From Syntrophobacteraceae bacterium (GTDB taxonomy: Bacteria > Desulfobacterota > Syntrophobacteria > Syntrophobacterales > Syntrophobacteraceae): 44,584 bases of DNA. Position numbers and translations under genes: made by a program. Location of the stretch: positions 1 to 44,584 of the forward strand of contig JARLHO010000020.1 of NCBI GenBank assembly GCA_031292215.1. The letters are read 5' to 3'. How positions within the stretch are numbered: position 1 is the first letter of the stretch; each line of letters starts with the position of its first letter. Under the pieces are notes generated by a model, which worked only from the letters and a program-made list of their open reading frames with translations, was not told where the DNA came from and did no database searches. Shown piece by piece: positions 7,229-15,216 of the stretch.

Positions 7229-8965
7229 TTAGCGTTGGCTCAACTCCGCGTTTAGTTTTTCGATGTTTGTCCTGGCAAAATCGATGTCCGGATCGAGCTC
7301 CAGGGCTATGCCATAGAGCCGGATCGCTTCCTGCTTATGGCCCAGTTCCCGCAGATTGGACCCGATGTTTGCGTAGTCAATCGCCGAGCCCGGATCCAAA
7401 TCGATGGCCCGCTCAAAGGAAGCAATCGATTCGTTGTGCCTTTTTAGCTTGAAGTAGCAAAACCCCTGGAGATTAAAGATTTCCTTTAGTTCCGGGTTGG
7501 CCTTTTCAGCGAGGGAAAGTGCATCCAGGGCCTCCTCGTATCTTTCCAGCTCCTTTAGGCAAGAGGCTATATGGACATATATGCTTCCGATTTCCCCGGG
7601 GTCGGGGGACTGGTCGAGAGCGCGGGTAAAAAGCGAAAGGGCTGCCTCAACGTCCCCGCGTAACTCCAGGCTGTGGGCGAAGAAAAAACTCAGGTCGTAG
7701 CGGGGACCGAAAGTGGAAAGAAGCCGTTCCATTTGCCGTACCAGTTCGTCACCGTCCAGCCCCCTCAAAAGGGTTCGCGCCGCATGCTGGGCGAAATCGG
7801 TGTTGCGGGTGTGGTCCAGGAAGTGAGCGCCGGGGATGATCGTATACACCGCGGGGATCTCCAACCCGGGATGAGTTGCATTTATTACCAGCACCTGGAG
7901 CCCTCTTTTCCCAAGAGCCGCCACACACCTTTCGATTTCCACCCGGATGTTGTTGTCGTCGTGATTTGGCAGATCCGTTATGGACCGTTTCCCGTCGCTT
8001 TTCATAAGATATGCGGCTTCTTTAAGGCTTGCATACTTGGGAAGTGTCGGGGTGTAGGAAGTGTGGCTCTGGAAATCTCCCGCCAACTGGGCGGTTTCGG
8101 TGAGAGCCCGGCAAAGGGATTTTTCGGGATTGGAGGTGGTGCCCGCAGTAAAGACTATCTCGCTTTTTTCGGGAAAAGTGGACGGATCGTAAGCAAGGGC
8201 GGCAACGGTTGGCACCCCGGTATCGAGAGAGAAGTCCCGCAGGAACAACTCGATTCCATTGGCTCTAAATTTGTTTACCAGTTCGATTGCCGCAGGATCT
8301 GTCAGGGAATCGACGTCGATTTCGGGTGTGAGCGTCAAGTCGTTGCTGATAATCGAGCCGACATGCCTTTCGACCACTTCGCACATCCCCTGCATGATCG
8401 CTTCCTCGAGGGTGTTTCCACTTGCCGGCCCGTTATATTCGTTGATCGAGTAGAACCAATCGATTGGCGCCCACTGCTCGCGCCCAAGCGTCAGGTTAAA
8501 CGCCTTTGCCCACCTCAGGGGCAAATCTTTTAAAAATTCGAGGCACAGATACGTTGGCGTAGTGGTGTCATGGACCGATTTTTTAAGGTCCTCCACCGAA
8601 ACGGCGAAGTCGTCGAGGTCCTTGTACTGAAAAACCGGGAAGGGAAACTGCTCGATAAACGAAAAAAAGCTGAAACGCTCGATAAGTTCCATCAGGGCGC
8701 TGGCCTCGGATTGCTCGGCGGTAGCACCTTTTCCCATCTGCTTTTTGGTGCCGATCACACGGACGGCGTCTTCGCCGCATAGGCTTATAAATACGGGAAT
8801 GTCAAGCCTGCCGGTATCTATTCGGACCGTTTTGGCAAGCACATCCCTACCCAGCCGGGACAAACGCTCCCGCACCCGGGAGATGGTCTGCTCGGGGGTG
8901 CAGGCCTTGTCCTGGTCATGGCTGTACTTTTTGAAACTGTCTTTAATCTCGATATTGGAAAACAT
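7229..8965 (-). CDS. YcaO-domain protein with C-terminal TPR repeats
   Basis: About 578 aa. Residues ~40-415 form a YcaO domain with the expected acidic ATP/Mg motifs (SEASALMELIERF; EEAIMQGMCEVVERH). YcaO proteins use ATP to activate backbone amides, giving azolines or thioamides. Residues ~425-578 are at least three tetratricopeptide repeats (LERYEEALDALSLAEKANPE; LKRHNESIASFERAIDLDP; LGHKQEAIRLYGIALELDP) instead of the Pro-rich tail of azoline-forming YcaOs. The start ATG at 8965 is chosen because it leaves 28 nt to the upstream rnd stop, whereas a more upstream start would overlap rnd. No precursor peptide, TfuA or dehydrogenase partner is visible. Substrate unknown. Confidence 0.88.
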   Translation of the reverse strand: MFSNIEIKDSFKKYSHDQDKACTPEQTISRVRERLSRLGRDVLAKTVRIDTGRLDIPVFISLCGEDAVRVIGTKKQMGKGATAEQSEASALMELIERFSFFSFIEQFPFPVFQYKDLDDFAVSVEDLKKSVHDTTTPTYLCLEFLKDLPLRWAKAFNLTLGREQWAPIDWFYSINEYNGPASGNTLEEAIMQGMCEVVERHVGSIISNDLTLTPEIDVDSLTDPAAIELVNKFRANGIELFLRDFSLDTGVPTVAALAYDPSTFPEKSEIVFTAGTTSNPEKSLCRALTETAQLAGDFQSHTSYTPTLPKYASLKEAAYLMKSDGKRSITDLPNHDDNNIRVEIERCVAALGKRGLQVLVINATHPGLEIPAVYTIIPGAHFLDHTRNTDFAQHAARTLLRGLDGDELVRQMERLLSTFGPRYDLSFFFAHSLELRGDVEAALSLFTRALDQSPDPGEIGSIYVHIASCLKELERYEEALDALSLAEKANPELKEIFNLQGFCYFKLKRHNESIASFERAIDLDPGSAIDYANIGSNLRELGHKQEAIRLYGIALELDPDIDFARTNIEKLNAELSQR

Positions 8966-8993
8966 AGGATCACCGCTTTTGCAGGTTGTATGG

Positions 8994-9887
8994 TTATTTA
9001 ACGGCCGCTTCGTCTTCCTGCTCTTCGCTTTTGCGGATAAGATCAAGGAGATGAATGGCGACGTGCGAGGAAAGATAGACGCGGGGCATGCCCTTTATTT
9101 TATTGAAATCCTGGACGTTTTTGGGACGCGCAAGGGCGATGCTCAAAAGCGTCTCGTTGGTAAGTATGCGGAAGGGAGCGCGGTCTCGGCGGCGGGCCTC
9201 TTTTTCCCGAAACAGGTAGAGGGCCTTAAGGATGCGCTTTCCGGCAAGGTCCAAAGACTGTGCTCCGTAGATGTGTAAAAAATCGCCGGGGCGGAAATTT
9301 TTCTTCACTATCTGCTGGGCGCAAAGCTTTTCGAAGGCCTCACGGGCCGAGCCGAGCAGTTCTTTTTCTTCGAGTTCCGCAACCAGCCGGTGTCGCAGCG
9401 GGATAAGAAAGTGAGTATCGAAGCGGGCGTATTCGATCTGCTCGTCTTTCAGGGGGCGTTTTCCCCAGTCGTGGCGCTGCCATTTCTTGTTAAGACTTAT
9501 GCCGAAGTACTCAAGCAGAATCGGCGCGAGCCCCAGGTGCTTGTAGCCCAGGATCTTTGCGGCTATCGAGGTATCGAAGACGTTTCGCATCACGAATTTG
9601 AAATCCCGCTTGAGTCCCGCGATGTCGTTTGGGGCGGCATGGAAGATCTTTTCCACATCGGGGTTGGCGAGGACTTCACCAAAATCCTGAATATCTCCGA
9701 CCGAAAGAGGATCGATGACATAATCCTCTTCACCGGTCGACACCTGAATCAGGCATATACGGTTAAAGTAGGCGTGGAAGCTGTTGGACTCCGTATCGAC
9801 TGCGACGTGCGTGGACTTTTCGACCTCTAGGAGAAATTTTGAGAAATCACGCCGGCTTTCGATAAGAACTACGCTGTTAAATTCCAT
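8994..9887 (-). CDS. rnd: Ribonuclease D-like 3'-5' exonuclease
   Basis: Processes 3' ends of tRNA and other small RNAs; cytoplasmic. The 297-aa product has a DEDDy exonuclease domain: motif I VAVDTES (Asp31, Glu33), motif II FHAAPNDIAGLKRDF and motif III YARFDTHFL (Tyr and Asp). A C-terminal HRDC-like region follows (about residues 200-285, with PFRILTNETLLSIA). It is shorter than E. coli RNase D (375 aa), as in many non-enteric homologues that have a single HRDC domain. It is 28 nt upstream of the YcaO gene in the same direction and may be cotranscribed with it. Confidence 0.9.
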   Translation of the reverse strand: MEFNSVVLIESRRDFSKFLLEVEKSTHVAVDTESNSFHAYFNRICLIQVSTGEEDYVIDPLSVGDIQDFGEVLANPDVEKIFHAAPNDIAGLKRDFKFVMRNVFDTSIAAKILGYKHLGLAPILLEYFGISLNKKWQRHDWGKRPLKDEQIEYARFDTHFLIPLRHRLVAELEEKELLGSAREAFEKLCAQQIVKKNFRPGDFLHIYGAQSLDLAGKRILKALYLFREKEARRRDRAPFRILTNETLLSIALARPKNVQDFNKIKGMPRVYLSSHVAIHLLDLIRKSEEQEDEAAVK

Positions 9888-9950
9888 GATGGAGGTTTTC
9901 CGCCTTTTTCTCCTATGTTATTTTAAGACAGCAGCGATAATACGGTCGAA

Positions 9951-10462
9951 ATGAACGAACGCAAAGGCAAAACCGAGCCGATGCGCCGGTCCACACGGCA
10001 CAAACCTACTTGCGATTTCTATACTCCGTTTAAGGAGTTAGATCAACTGTTTGGACCGACTTTTTCCACCCGCCGCACCCATTTGGACGAGCCCCCGGAA
10101 AAAACCGAGGTTTATCTTATCGATATCAAAGGAGAAACCTACGACCACCTCCTTTTTAAAAGAGCCATGGCCGATGTGAACCCTTTGCTTGCCGACGCAG
10201 GTGAAAAGGTGGCGTTGCGCCTCGCGCGCAAGAGTCCACGCTTTTTGGTCGAAGAGGAGGCCCGGGCCTACGCGCAACGAATTCCAAGGACCGGGAGCCG
10301 GTGCTGAAAAAGAGCGTGGTCACCTGGTTTATGCGGGCGCCGCTAAAAAGAGTGGTCCTCGCATTCGCCTCCGCCCGCTCTTATGACGGCGGCTGGGGGG
10401 CGTTTTACGTGCTGCTCCGAAAAAACGCGGACAAGGCCCCGCCAGTTACGCCGGCGCGATAA
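9951..10462 (+). pseudogene. Smr-domain protein, internally deleted and frameshifted
   Basis: The first frame (from ATG 9951) carries a typical Smr-protein N-terminal region (FYTPFKELDQL; LFKRAMADVNPL). It stops at 10307 after reading out of frame. From about 10274 another frame supplies the C-terminal end of an Smr domain (NSKDREPVLKK, then RVVLAFASARSYDGGWGAFY, then VLLRKN) to a TAA at 10460-10462. The middle of the domain, including the hallmark LDLHG and HGRG motifs, is missing. The simplest reading is a deletion that joined the two ends out of frame. Smr proteins are nucleases acting in DNA or ribosome quality control; this copy should be inactive. Its end overlaps maf by 17 nt. Confidence 0.72.
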
Positions 10463-11057
10463 TATTTTCCCCCAGCAGCCAATCGATAACTTCACAAAGA
10501 GGCAGACCTACGACATTCGTATACGAGCCGTGAACGGAGCGCGCAAGGAAAGCCCCGGCGCCCTGAATGCCGTATGCTCCCGCCTTGTCCAAGGGCTCGC
10601 CCGTTTTCACGTAGGCCTCGATTTCACCTTTGGATAGAGTTTTAAAGCTTACGCGCGTCACAACAGAACCCGTTCTCGCTACATCTTTCCCTTCGCCTTT
10701 GCGGACAAGGCATAGGCCGGTAATTACCTCGTGGTCCCTGCCGCTCAAGGTTTCGAGCATGCCGACAGCAGCACTCGTGTCCGCTGGCTTTCCGAAGATG
10801 CGGTCTTTAACGACCACTATGGTGTCGGCGCCAAGGACCCAGGCGCCGGGGTGAGCGCGCGAGACAAATTCGGCCTTAAGGCGAGCGCAATCTTTAGCGG
10901 TTGCAGCAGGGCCTTCCGGCCCAAAGCGACCATCGGGCGGGGCCGGTTCGTCTATCCGGCTGGGGTGGGTCGTGAAAACGAGCCCGGCTAAGAGCAGCAG
11001 GCTCTTTCTTCGCGGGGACTCCGATGCCAGGACGAGTGGACAAAGCATCCGAAACAT
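10446..11057 (-). CDS. maf: Maf-family nucleoside triphosphate pyrophosphatase
   Basis: House-cleaning enzyme that hydrolyses non-canonical or pyrimidine NTPs to the monophosphate. The 203-aa product has the Maf signature near the N terminus (LASESPRRKSLL), the conserved ADTIVV and KP segments (LGADTIVVVKDRIFGKP) and the EAYVKTGEPLDKAGAYGIQG block near the C terminus. Length is usual for the family. It starts 3 nt after the nadA stop, so translational coupling is likely; it is the last gene of the leftward rrf2-MOSC-nadA-maf run. Confidence 0.93.
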   Translation of the reverse strand: MFRMLCPLVLASESPRRKSLLLLAGLVFTTHPSRIDEPAPPDGRFGPEGPAATAKDCARLKAEFVSRAHPGAWVLGADTIVVVKDRIFGKPADTSAAVGMLETLSGRDHEVITGLCLVRKGEGKDVARTGSVVTRVSFKTLSKGEIEAYVKTGEPLDKAGAYGIQGAGAFLARSVHGSYTNVVGLPLCEVIDWLLGENIIAPA

Positions 11058-11060
11058 CGG

Positions 11061-12110
11061 CTATCCCAGCGCCAGCATGCGGTCCAGGGCAACTCTTGCC
11101 CCCGCTTTAATCTCTTCGTCGACCCTTACCACGTTCATCTCCCCCACGTTTTCAACCGTTTGGAGGAGCTTTTCAAGGCTGATTTTGGCCATATTCGGGC
11201 AAAGCGAGCGGTGCAGCTCGATAATTTTTTTATCCGGATACTGCGAGGCAAGCCGCTCGATCATGTTTATTTCCGTTCCGATGACTATTGTCGATCCGGC
11301 GGGCGCCTCCCTGACATACTTTTCGATGCGGCTGGTCGACCCGCAGGCATCGGCCAGCGCCACCACCTCGCGGGGGCATTCGGGATGAACGATTATCTTT
11401 GCCTCGGGAAACTCGGCTCGTCTTTTCTCGATGTGGTCGCGTGTAAACCTCGTGTGGACAAGGCAGTAGCCGTCCCAAAGAACCAGCCTGGCACGCCTTA
11501 GGGCTTCCGGATCGTTTCCGCCCAATGGCTTATCCGCAGCCCAGACAACCATCTCGTCATCTTTTAACCCGAGATCGTAGCCGGTGTTGTGGCCAAGGTG
11601 CCTGTCGGGAAAAAAGAGGACCTTTTCCCTTTGCGCAAACGCCCACTCAACCGCTTTGGCGGCGTTAGACGAAGTGCACACGACCCCTCCACGATCGCCG
11701 CAAAAGGATTTGAGTTCGGCATCCGAGTTCATGTAGACCAGGGGGGTCGCCGAGCCCTTCCCGGCGATGGATTCGAGTTGTTCGAAGGCGGATTTGACCG
11801 TTTGCGTATCCGCCATCTCCGCCATCCAGCACCCGGCCAGTTCGTCTGGAATCTGAACGACCTGGTGGGGTTTAGCCAGAATGGCGGCGCTTTCCGCCAT
11901 GAAGTGCACGCCGCAAAATACTATGTAGCGGCATTCCCGGTCCGCTGCGGCTTTCCTGGAAAGCTCAAAAGAGTCTCCAGCGAAATCGCCAAGCGAAACG
12001 ATCTCTTTTTTCTGGTAATGATGGGTTAGGATTAAAAGTTGGCTGCCGAGTTCACGCTTTTTTACCCGGATCTTTTCTATCAGTTCCTCATCGTGTAGAC
12101 GATTATCCAT
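11061..12110 (-). CDS. nadA: Quinolinate synthase
   Basis: Condenses iminoaspartate with dihydroxyacetone phosphate to quinolinate in de novo NAD synthesis; a [4Fe-4S] enzyme of the cytoplasm. The 349-aa product shows family blocks LILTHHYQKKEIV, CGVHFMAESAAIL (first cluster Cys), FFPDRHLGHNTGYDLG, HPECPREV (second Cys) and HRSLCPNMAKISLEKLL (third Cys). Length is normal. No nadB or nadC is adjacent. It sits in a run headed by an Rrf2 regulator, consistent with, but not proof of, Fe-S-responsive control. Confidence 0.95.
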   Translation of the reverse strand: MDNRLHDEELIEKIRVKKRELGSQLLILTHHYQKKEIVSLGDFAGDSFELSRKAAADRECRYIVFCGVHFMAESAAILAKPHQVVQIPDELAGCWMAEMADTQTVKSAFEQLESIAGKGSATPLVYMNSDAELKSFCGDRGGVVCTSSNAAKAVEWAFAQREKVLFFPDRHLGHNTGYDLGLKDDEMVVWAADKPLGGNDPEALRRARLVLWDGYCLVHTRFTRDHIEKRRAEFPEAKIIVHPECPREVVALADACGSTSRIEKYVREAPAGSTIVIGTEINMIERLASQYPDKKIIELHRSLCPNMAKISLEKLLQTVENVGEMNVVRVDEEIKAGARVALDRMLALG

Positions 12111-12171
12111 CTGGATACCCTTTGTCTCCCGGCCCCCCGTAAAGGGACCCTATCTAAAAATCATCCCCGCC

Positions 12172-12621
12172 TCATTCGTTGGCGGCGACTGCCCCAACAG
12201 GACTAATGCGGTCGCCGCGCCGTATGGGGCCCCCTTCGAGAACCCTTGCAAAAACGCCTTCGCGCGGCATGATACAGTCGCCGGCCTGGTAGTAGATCGC
12301 ACATTTTTTGTGGCATTCTTTTCCGATCTGCGTGATTTCAACCAGGGCCGACTCACCCAGCCGGAACCTTGAGCCAATCGCAACGGTGGGCCAGTCGATA
12401 CCCTCGGTGGCGATATTTTCGGCAAAATCTCCAAATCCGACCGAAAGGCCTCCAGCCTTGGCCTTCTCGATACTCTCCGTTGCCAGAAAACTCACCTGCC
12501 GATGCCAGGGTCCGGCATGAGCATCGCCCTGGATGCCGTGTTCGACCGTCAAAAGAGCCTCCTCTACAGGTTCTTTCCGGGTGCCTTTTTTTTTGCTAAC
12601 GGCAATCGATATTATTTTCAT
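12172..12621 (-). CDS. Small MOSC-domain protein
   Basis: The 149-aa product is a stand-alone MOSC domain, related to the C-terminal domain of molybdenum-cofactor sulfurases, a family proposed to carry sulfur or metal-sulfur groups. Motifs seen: VEHGIQGDAHAG near residue 30, FGDFAENIATEGID, and the Cys-containing GKECHKKCAIY. The last has the pattern of the conserved Cys of short MOSC proteins. AAGGAAG lies 6 nt before ATG. It is 38 nt from the rrf2 stop and 61 nt from nadA, in one orientation; the substrate is not evident. Confidence 0.88.
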   Translation of the reverse strand: MKIISIAVSKKKGTRKEPVEEALLTVEHGIQGDAHAGPWHRQVSFLATESIEKAKAGGLSVGFGDFAENIATEGIDWPTVAIGSRFRLGESALVEITQIGKECHKKCAIYYQAGDCIMPREGVFARVLEGGPIRRGDRISPVGAVAANE

Positions 12622-12659
12622 TCCAATCTTCCTTCAGTCAGCGGTTGCCCTTGCGGCTG

Positions 12660-13115
12660 TCATGGCTTGTGATCTTCGGCCTCATCGCATTCTTCGGGAC
12701 TGCCCACGCAAGCCACCCTGTCCATGAGATCCTTCAAATTGATCGCCTCAAGCTTTTCCAGAAACGCCTGGGCGGCCTCCGCCCAGATGACCCGGGTCAC
12801 GCAACGCTCCCAGCGGTCGCACTCCCCGTCCCCATTCGAGCATCCGGCCAGTTTGAGTCCGCCTTCCAGAAGTGTCACCACCTCCGCCACGGTAATCTCC
12901 TCGGGGGGTCTGCTCAGCAGGTGTCCACCCTTGGGCCCCCGAACGCTTATTATGAAATCGGCCTTCTTGAGGCGCGATGCAATCTGTTCGAGGTACTTTA
13001 CGCCAATCCCCTGCCTTCTGGCGACAGCTCCCAGTTGGACCGGCCCCTTGGCGGCGTGTAGAGCCAAATCGAGCATAAACCGAACCCCGTACCTGCTCCT
13101 GGTGGAAAGCTTCAT
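12660..13115 (-). CDS. Rrf2-family transcriptional regulator
   Basis: 151 aa with the Rrf2 winged helix at the N terminus (KLSTRSRYGVRFMLDLA; GVKYLEQIASRLKKAD; VRGPKGGHLLSRPPEEITV). Three Cys (LAGCSNGDGECDRWERCVT) are arranged like the [Fe-S] ligands of IscR/NsrR-type proteins, so it probably senses Fe-S status, redox or NO. It heads the leftward run with MOSC, nadA and maf. The divergent gene at 13311 is a ferredoxin, and the 195-nt space between them holds two dyads that could be operators. Confidence 0.9.
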   Translation of the reverse strand: MKLSTRSRYGVRFMLDLALHAAKGPVQLGAVARRQGIGVKYLEQIASRLKKADFIISVRGPKGGHLLSRPPEEITVAEVVTLLEGGLKLAGCSNGDGECDRWERCVTRVIWAEAAQAFLEKLEAINLKDLMDRVACVGSPEECDEAEDHKP

Positions 13116-13210
13116 CCAAAACCTCTCGAAATGGCTGTGTGTAAAGGCAAGGCGACATTTTATAGTATCTTTTTCATGTCTTACGGGTCAAGAGTTATAA
13201 GACCGATTCA

Positions 13211-13270
13211 CCGACTCACGGAGTCGGAGATACTTATATCGGGCAAAAAAAATATTTGGAGTTTTGCCCG
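13211..13270. promoter_or_regulatory. Two dyads in the rrf2/ferredoxin divergent region
   Basis: CCGACTC-ACG-GAGTCGG at 13211-13227 and CGGGCAAAA-13 nt-TTTTGCCCG at 13240-13270. Both are perfect inverted repeats between divergent starts, 40-100 bp ahead of the ferredoxin gene. They could be operators for the Rrf2 protein or leader hairpins; this is inference. Confidence 0.5.
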
Positions 13271-13310
13271 GTAATGTTATTTTAACTTGGACGAACCAAG
13301 GAAGGAAAAA

Positions 13311-13733
13311 ATGCATTCAAGAACTCTGGTACTAAGATTTCCGAAAGAAATAGTCGACAAACCCATAATAATCAGCCTTGTGCGCGACTATAACCTGGAT
13401 TTCAATATCCTTAAGGCGCAAATATTTCCGCGAAAAGAGGGGTTGCTGGTCTTGGAGCTGCGCGGAACGGCGGAGGATTTCGAAAAGGGGATCCGTTATC
13501 TCGAAGAATCCGGTGTACTGGTGGAACCAGTGGGCCAGGGAATTCGCCGCGACGATGAAAGATGCTTCCAGTGCGGCGCCTGTACGGCGGTATGTCCCAC
13601 CGGAGCGCTCTCTGTAAAAAAGCCGCAGATGGAGGTCGAATTCGATGCCGAGCGCTGCAGCGCTTGCGAGCTGTGCGTGAAGACCTGCCCTGTCAGAGCC
13701 ATGATCGTAACCTTCGATAAGGCCATTGCCTGA
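13311..13733 (+). CDS. NIL-domain 4Fe-4S ferredoxin
   Basis: 140-aa electron carrier. Residues ~1-75 form a NIL domain (ACT-like; TLVLRFPKEIVDKPIISLV-type start, LVLELRGTAEDFEKGI). Residues ~80-140 hold two [4Fe-4S] motifs, CFQCGACTAVCPTGAL and CSACELCVKTCPVRAM. NIL domains usually occur in methionine transporters; NIL-ferredoxins are found in anaerobes with homocysteine/sulfur metabolism and in other redox pathways, so no pathway is assigned. The ATG at 13311 follows AAGGAAGG closely; an upstream TTG at 13287 has no such site. Divergent from the rrf2 gene, and first of a rightward cluster of redox proteins. Confidence 0.9.
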   Translation: MHSRTLVLRFPKEIVDKPIIISLVRDYNLDFNILKAQIFPRKEGLLVLELRGTAEDFEKGIRYLEESGVLVEPVGQGIRRDDERCFQCGACTAVCPTGALSVKKPQMEVEFDAERCSACELCVKTCPVRAMIVTFDKAIA

Positions 13734-13879
13734 CACACGACCATTTTGCTGTGGCCAACAGTCGGTTTATCACCGAGTCCCCGGGTTGGTAGTGGTCCGG
13801 AGCGCTGGTGCTTCTTAGATTTATACAATGTCTTTTGGATACGGGAAATTTTACTCCAGACCGGGGATGGAGTTCCTCT

Positions 13880-14608
13880 ATGGCTGAAAAAAATCATTCC
13901 AATAAGCTTCTAAAGGATGTAAAGCATAAGGGGTTGGAGTCCGGCGAACGCGGGGCGCGACCGGCAATCGAACTGGTGCTCAAGTGCGATACCATGGGAT
14001 CGGTTGAAGCCGTTTCCACTCTTATCTCCAAACTCGATATTCCGGAAGCCGAAGTAAAGACTATCAGCTCCGGGGTGGGCGACATCAACAAGCAGGATCT
14101 GCTGATGGCTTTGAGCGGCAGCAGACTCATCGTGGGATTTAACGTGGAGGTCACCCCGAAGCTCGAACAGTGGGTGAAGGAAAATCGAGTCGAGATTCGA
14201 CTGCACAAAGTAATCTACCGGCTTGCAGAGGATCTCTCGGCCATCGCTCGCACCATGGCCCCTGTGCGGACCGAAGATAGAGTACTCGGAAAGTGCGCGG
14301 TGATCGCCACTTTCAAATCCAAAAAAGGCGGGGTTATTCTCGGGTGCGAGGTAGTCGAAGGGGCGCTCCAGGTGGGCAAACGGTTCCGTGTGGTAACAGC
14401 CATGGGGCCCGTTCACAGCTCCCGGATCGAATCCCTTCAGATCGATAAGCAATCGGTAAAGGAAGCCCGGGCAGGCCAGCAGGTCGGCGTCCAGATTTCG
14501 GGCTCCACTTTTGGCAAGGTCGGCGATTTTATAGAATGCTACGATGAGATAGTGGGCAAGAAGGAAAAATGGTCTCCAAGGGGCGATATTATTCATATGG
14601 GTTCTTAA
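13880..14608 (+). CDS. Stand-alone IF-2 C-terminal-domain protein (no GTPase domain)
   Basis: 242 aa from the ATG with GGAG 7 nt upstream. Nearly the whole protein aligns by eye with domains III and IV of translation initiation factor IF-2: LVLKCDTMGSVEAVS, then SSGVGDINKQD, LIVGFNVEV, IRLHKVIYRLAEDL, VLGKCAVIATFKSKKGGVI and GQQVGVQISG...GDFIECYDE. The G1-G5 GTPase motifs and domain II are absent, and no such motif lies upstream in any frame between 13734 and 13880. It therefore could bind initiator tRNA or the ribosome through the C2-like barrel, but cannot work as IF-2. It lies in a rightward row between the NIL ferredoxin and thioredoxin-like genes, 20 nt before the latter. Confidence 0.85.
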   Translation: MAEKNHSNKLLKDVKHKGLESGERGARPAIELVLKCDTMGSVEAVSTLISKLDIPEAEVKTISSGVGDINKQDLLMALSGSRLIVGFNVEVTPKLEQWVKENRVEIRLHKVIYRLAEDLSAIARTMAPVRTEDRVLGKCAVIATFKSKKGGVILGCEVVEGALQVGKRFRVVTAMGPVHSSRIESLQIDKQSVKEARAGQQVGVQISGSTFGKVGDFIECYDEIVGKKEKWSPRGDIIHMGS

Positions 14609-14628
14609 TTAAAATGGAGTGAGGGAAG

Positions 14629-15204
14629 ATGAAGAAACGGGAATTCGCAATACTCTGTCAAATCATAATCTGTTCATTGATTCTTTTCATGCCGCGCACC
14701 GGGGCAGCGTTTGGCTTCGATGCCGCCAAGCGATTCGAAAGCGCCAAGGTCACCTTCCCTGCGCCCGATTCCACGCAAGCCGAAAAGTATCTCGGCCTCA
14801 AGGCGATGAAGCCGTTTACAGTAGGCGATGTCAAAGCGAAGGTGGTCGTAATCGAGTTCATGAGCGCTCTTTGCGAATACTGCTCTTTAAATTCCAAGGT
14901 GATGAACAATATCTACAAAACGGTGCAGGAAAACCCGCAACTGGCAGCCAATGCCAAGGTGATGGCCATAGGGATGGCCAATAGCGATGCGGAGCTCAAT
15001 GCGTTTAAAAAACAGCACGGAGTCCTTTTCCCGATGCTAAACGACGCCGACGGGTCGATAGGAACGGCCATGGGAAATATGCCGACACCTACCACGCTGA
15101 TAGTTTCAACGGCTACGGGCAAGGTGCTCTTCAGCCATGTCGGGGTCATTTGGAGCTCCGATGGGTTTGTCAAAAAGATTGAAAACTTGATCAACAAGAG
15201 TTAA
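14629..15204 (+). CDS. Exported thioredoxin-like protein, CEYC motif
   Basis: 191 aa. N-terminal signal sequence (residues 1-27, hydrophobic IICSLILF, ending near GAAFG), then a TlpA/peroxiredoxin-type fold. The active-site-like motif is C82-E-Y-C85 after VVVIEFMSAL; the cis-Pro loop is MPTPTTLIV. A CxxC of this kind supports thiol-disulfide exchange in the periplasm, though the exact substrate is unknown. GGGAAG lies 2 nt from the ATG. It is 12 nt before the cNMP-rhodanese gene, and the group to 16664 looks like one operon. Confidence 0.85.
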   Translation: MKKREFAILCQIIICSLILFMPRTGAAFGFDAAKRFESAKVTFPAPDSTQAEKYLGLKAMKPFTVGDVKAKVVVIEFMSALCEYCSLNSKVMNNIYKTVQENPQLAANAKVMAIGMANSDAELNAFKKQHGVLFPMLNDADGSIGTAMGNMPTPTTLIVSTATGKVLFSHVGVIWSSDGFVKKIENLINKS

Positions 15205-15216
15205 CGGCAACCATAC

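Noticed and set aside
7673-8533. 286-codon open frame on the plus strand
   Set aside because: It is antisense to the YcaO-TPR gene, whose family motifs are clear; no start signals or recognisable domain.
10446-10462. Overlap of Smr remnant and maf as a sign of error
   Set aside because: A 17-nt convergent overlap is common in bacteria; maf itself is intact and needs no correction.
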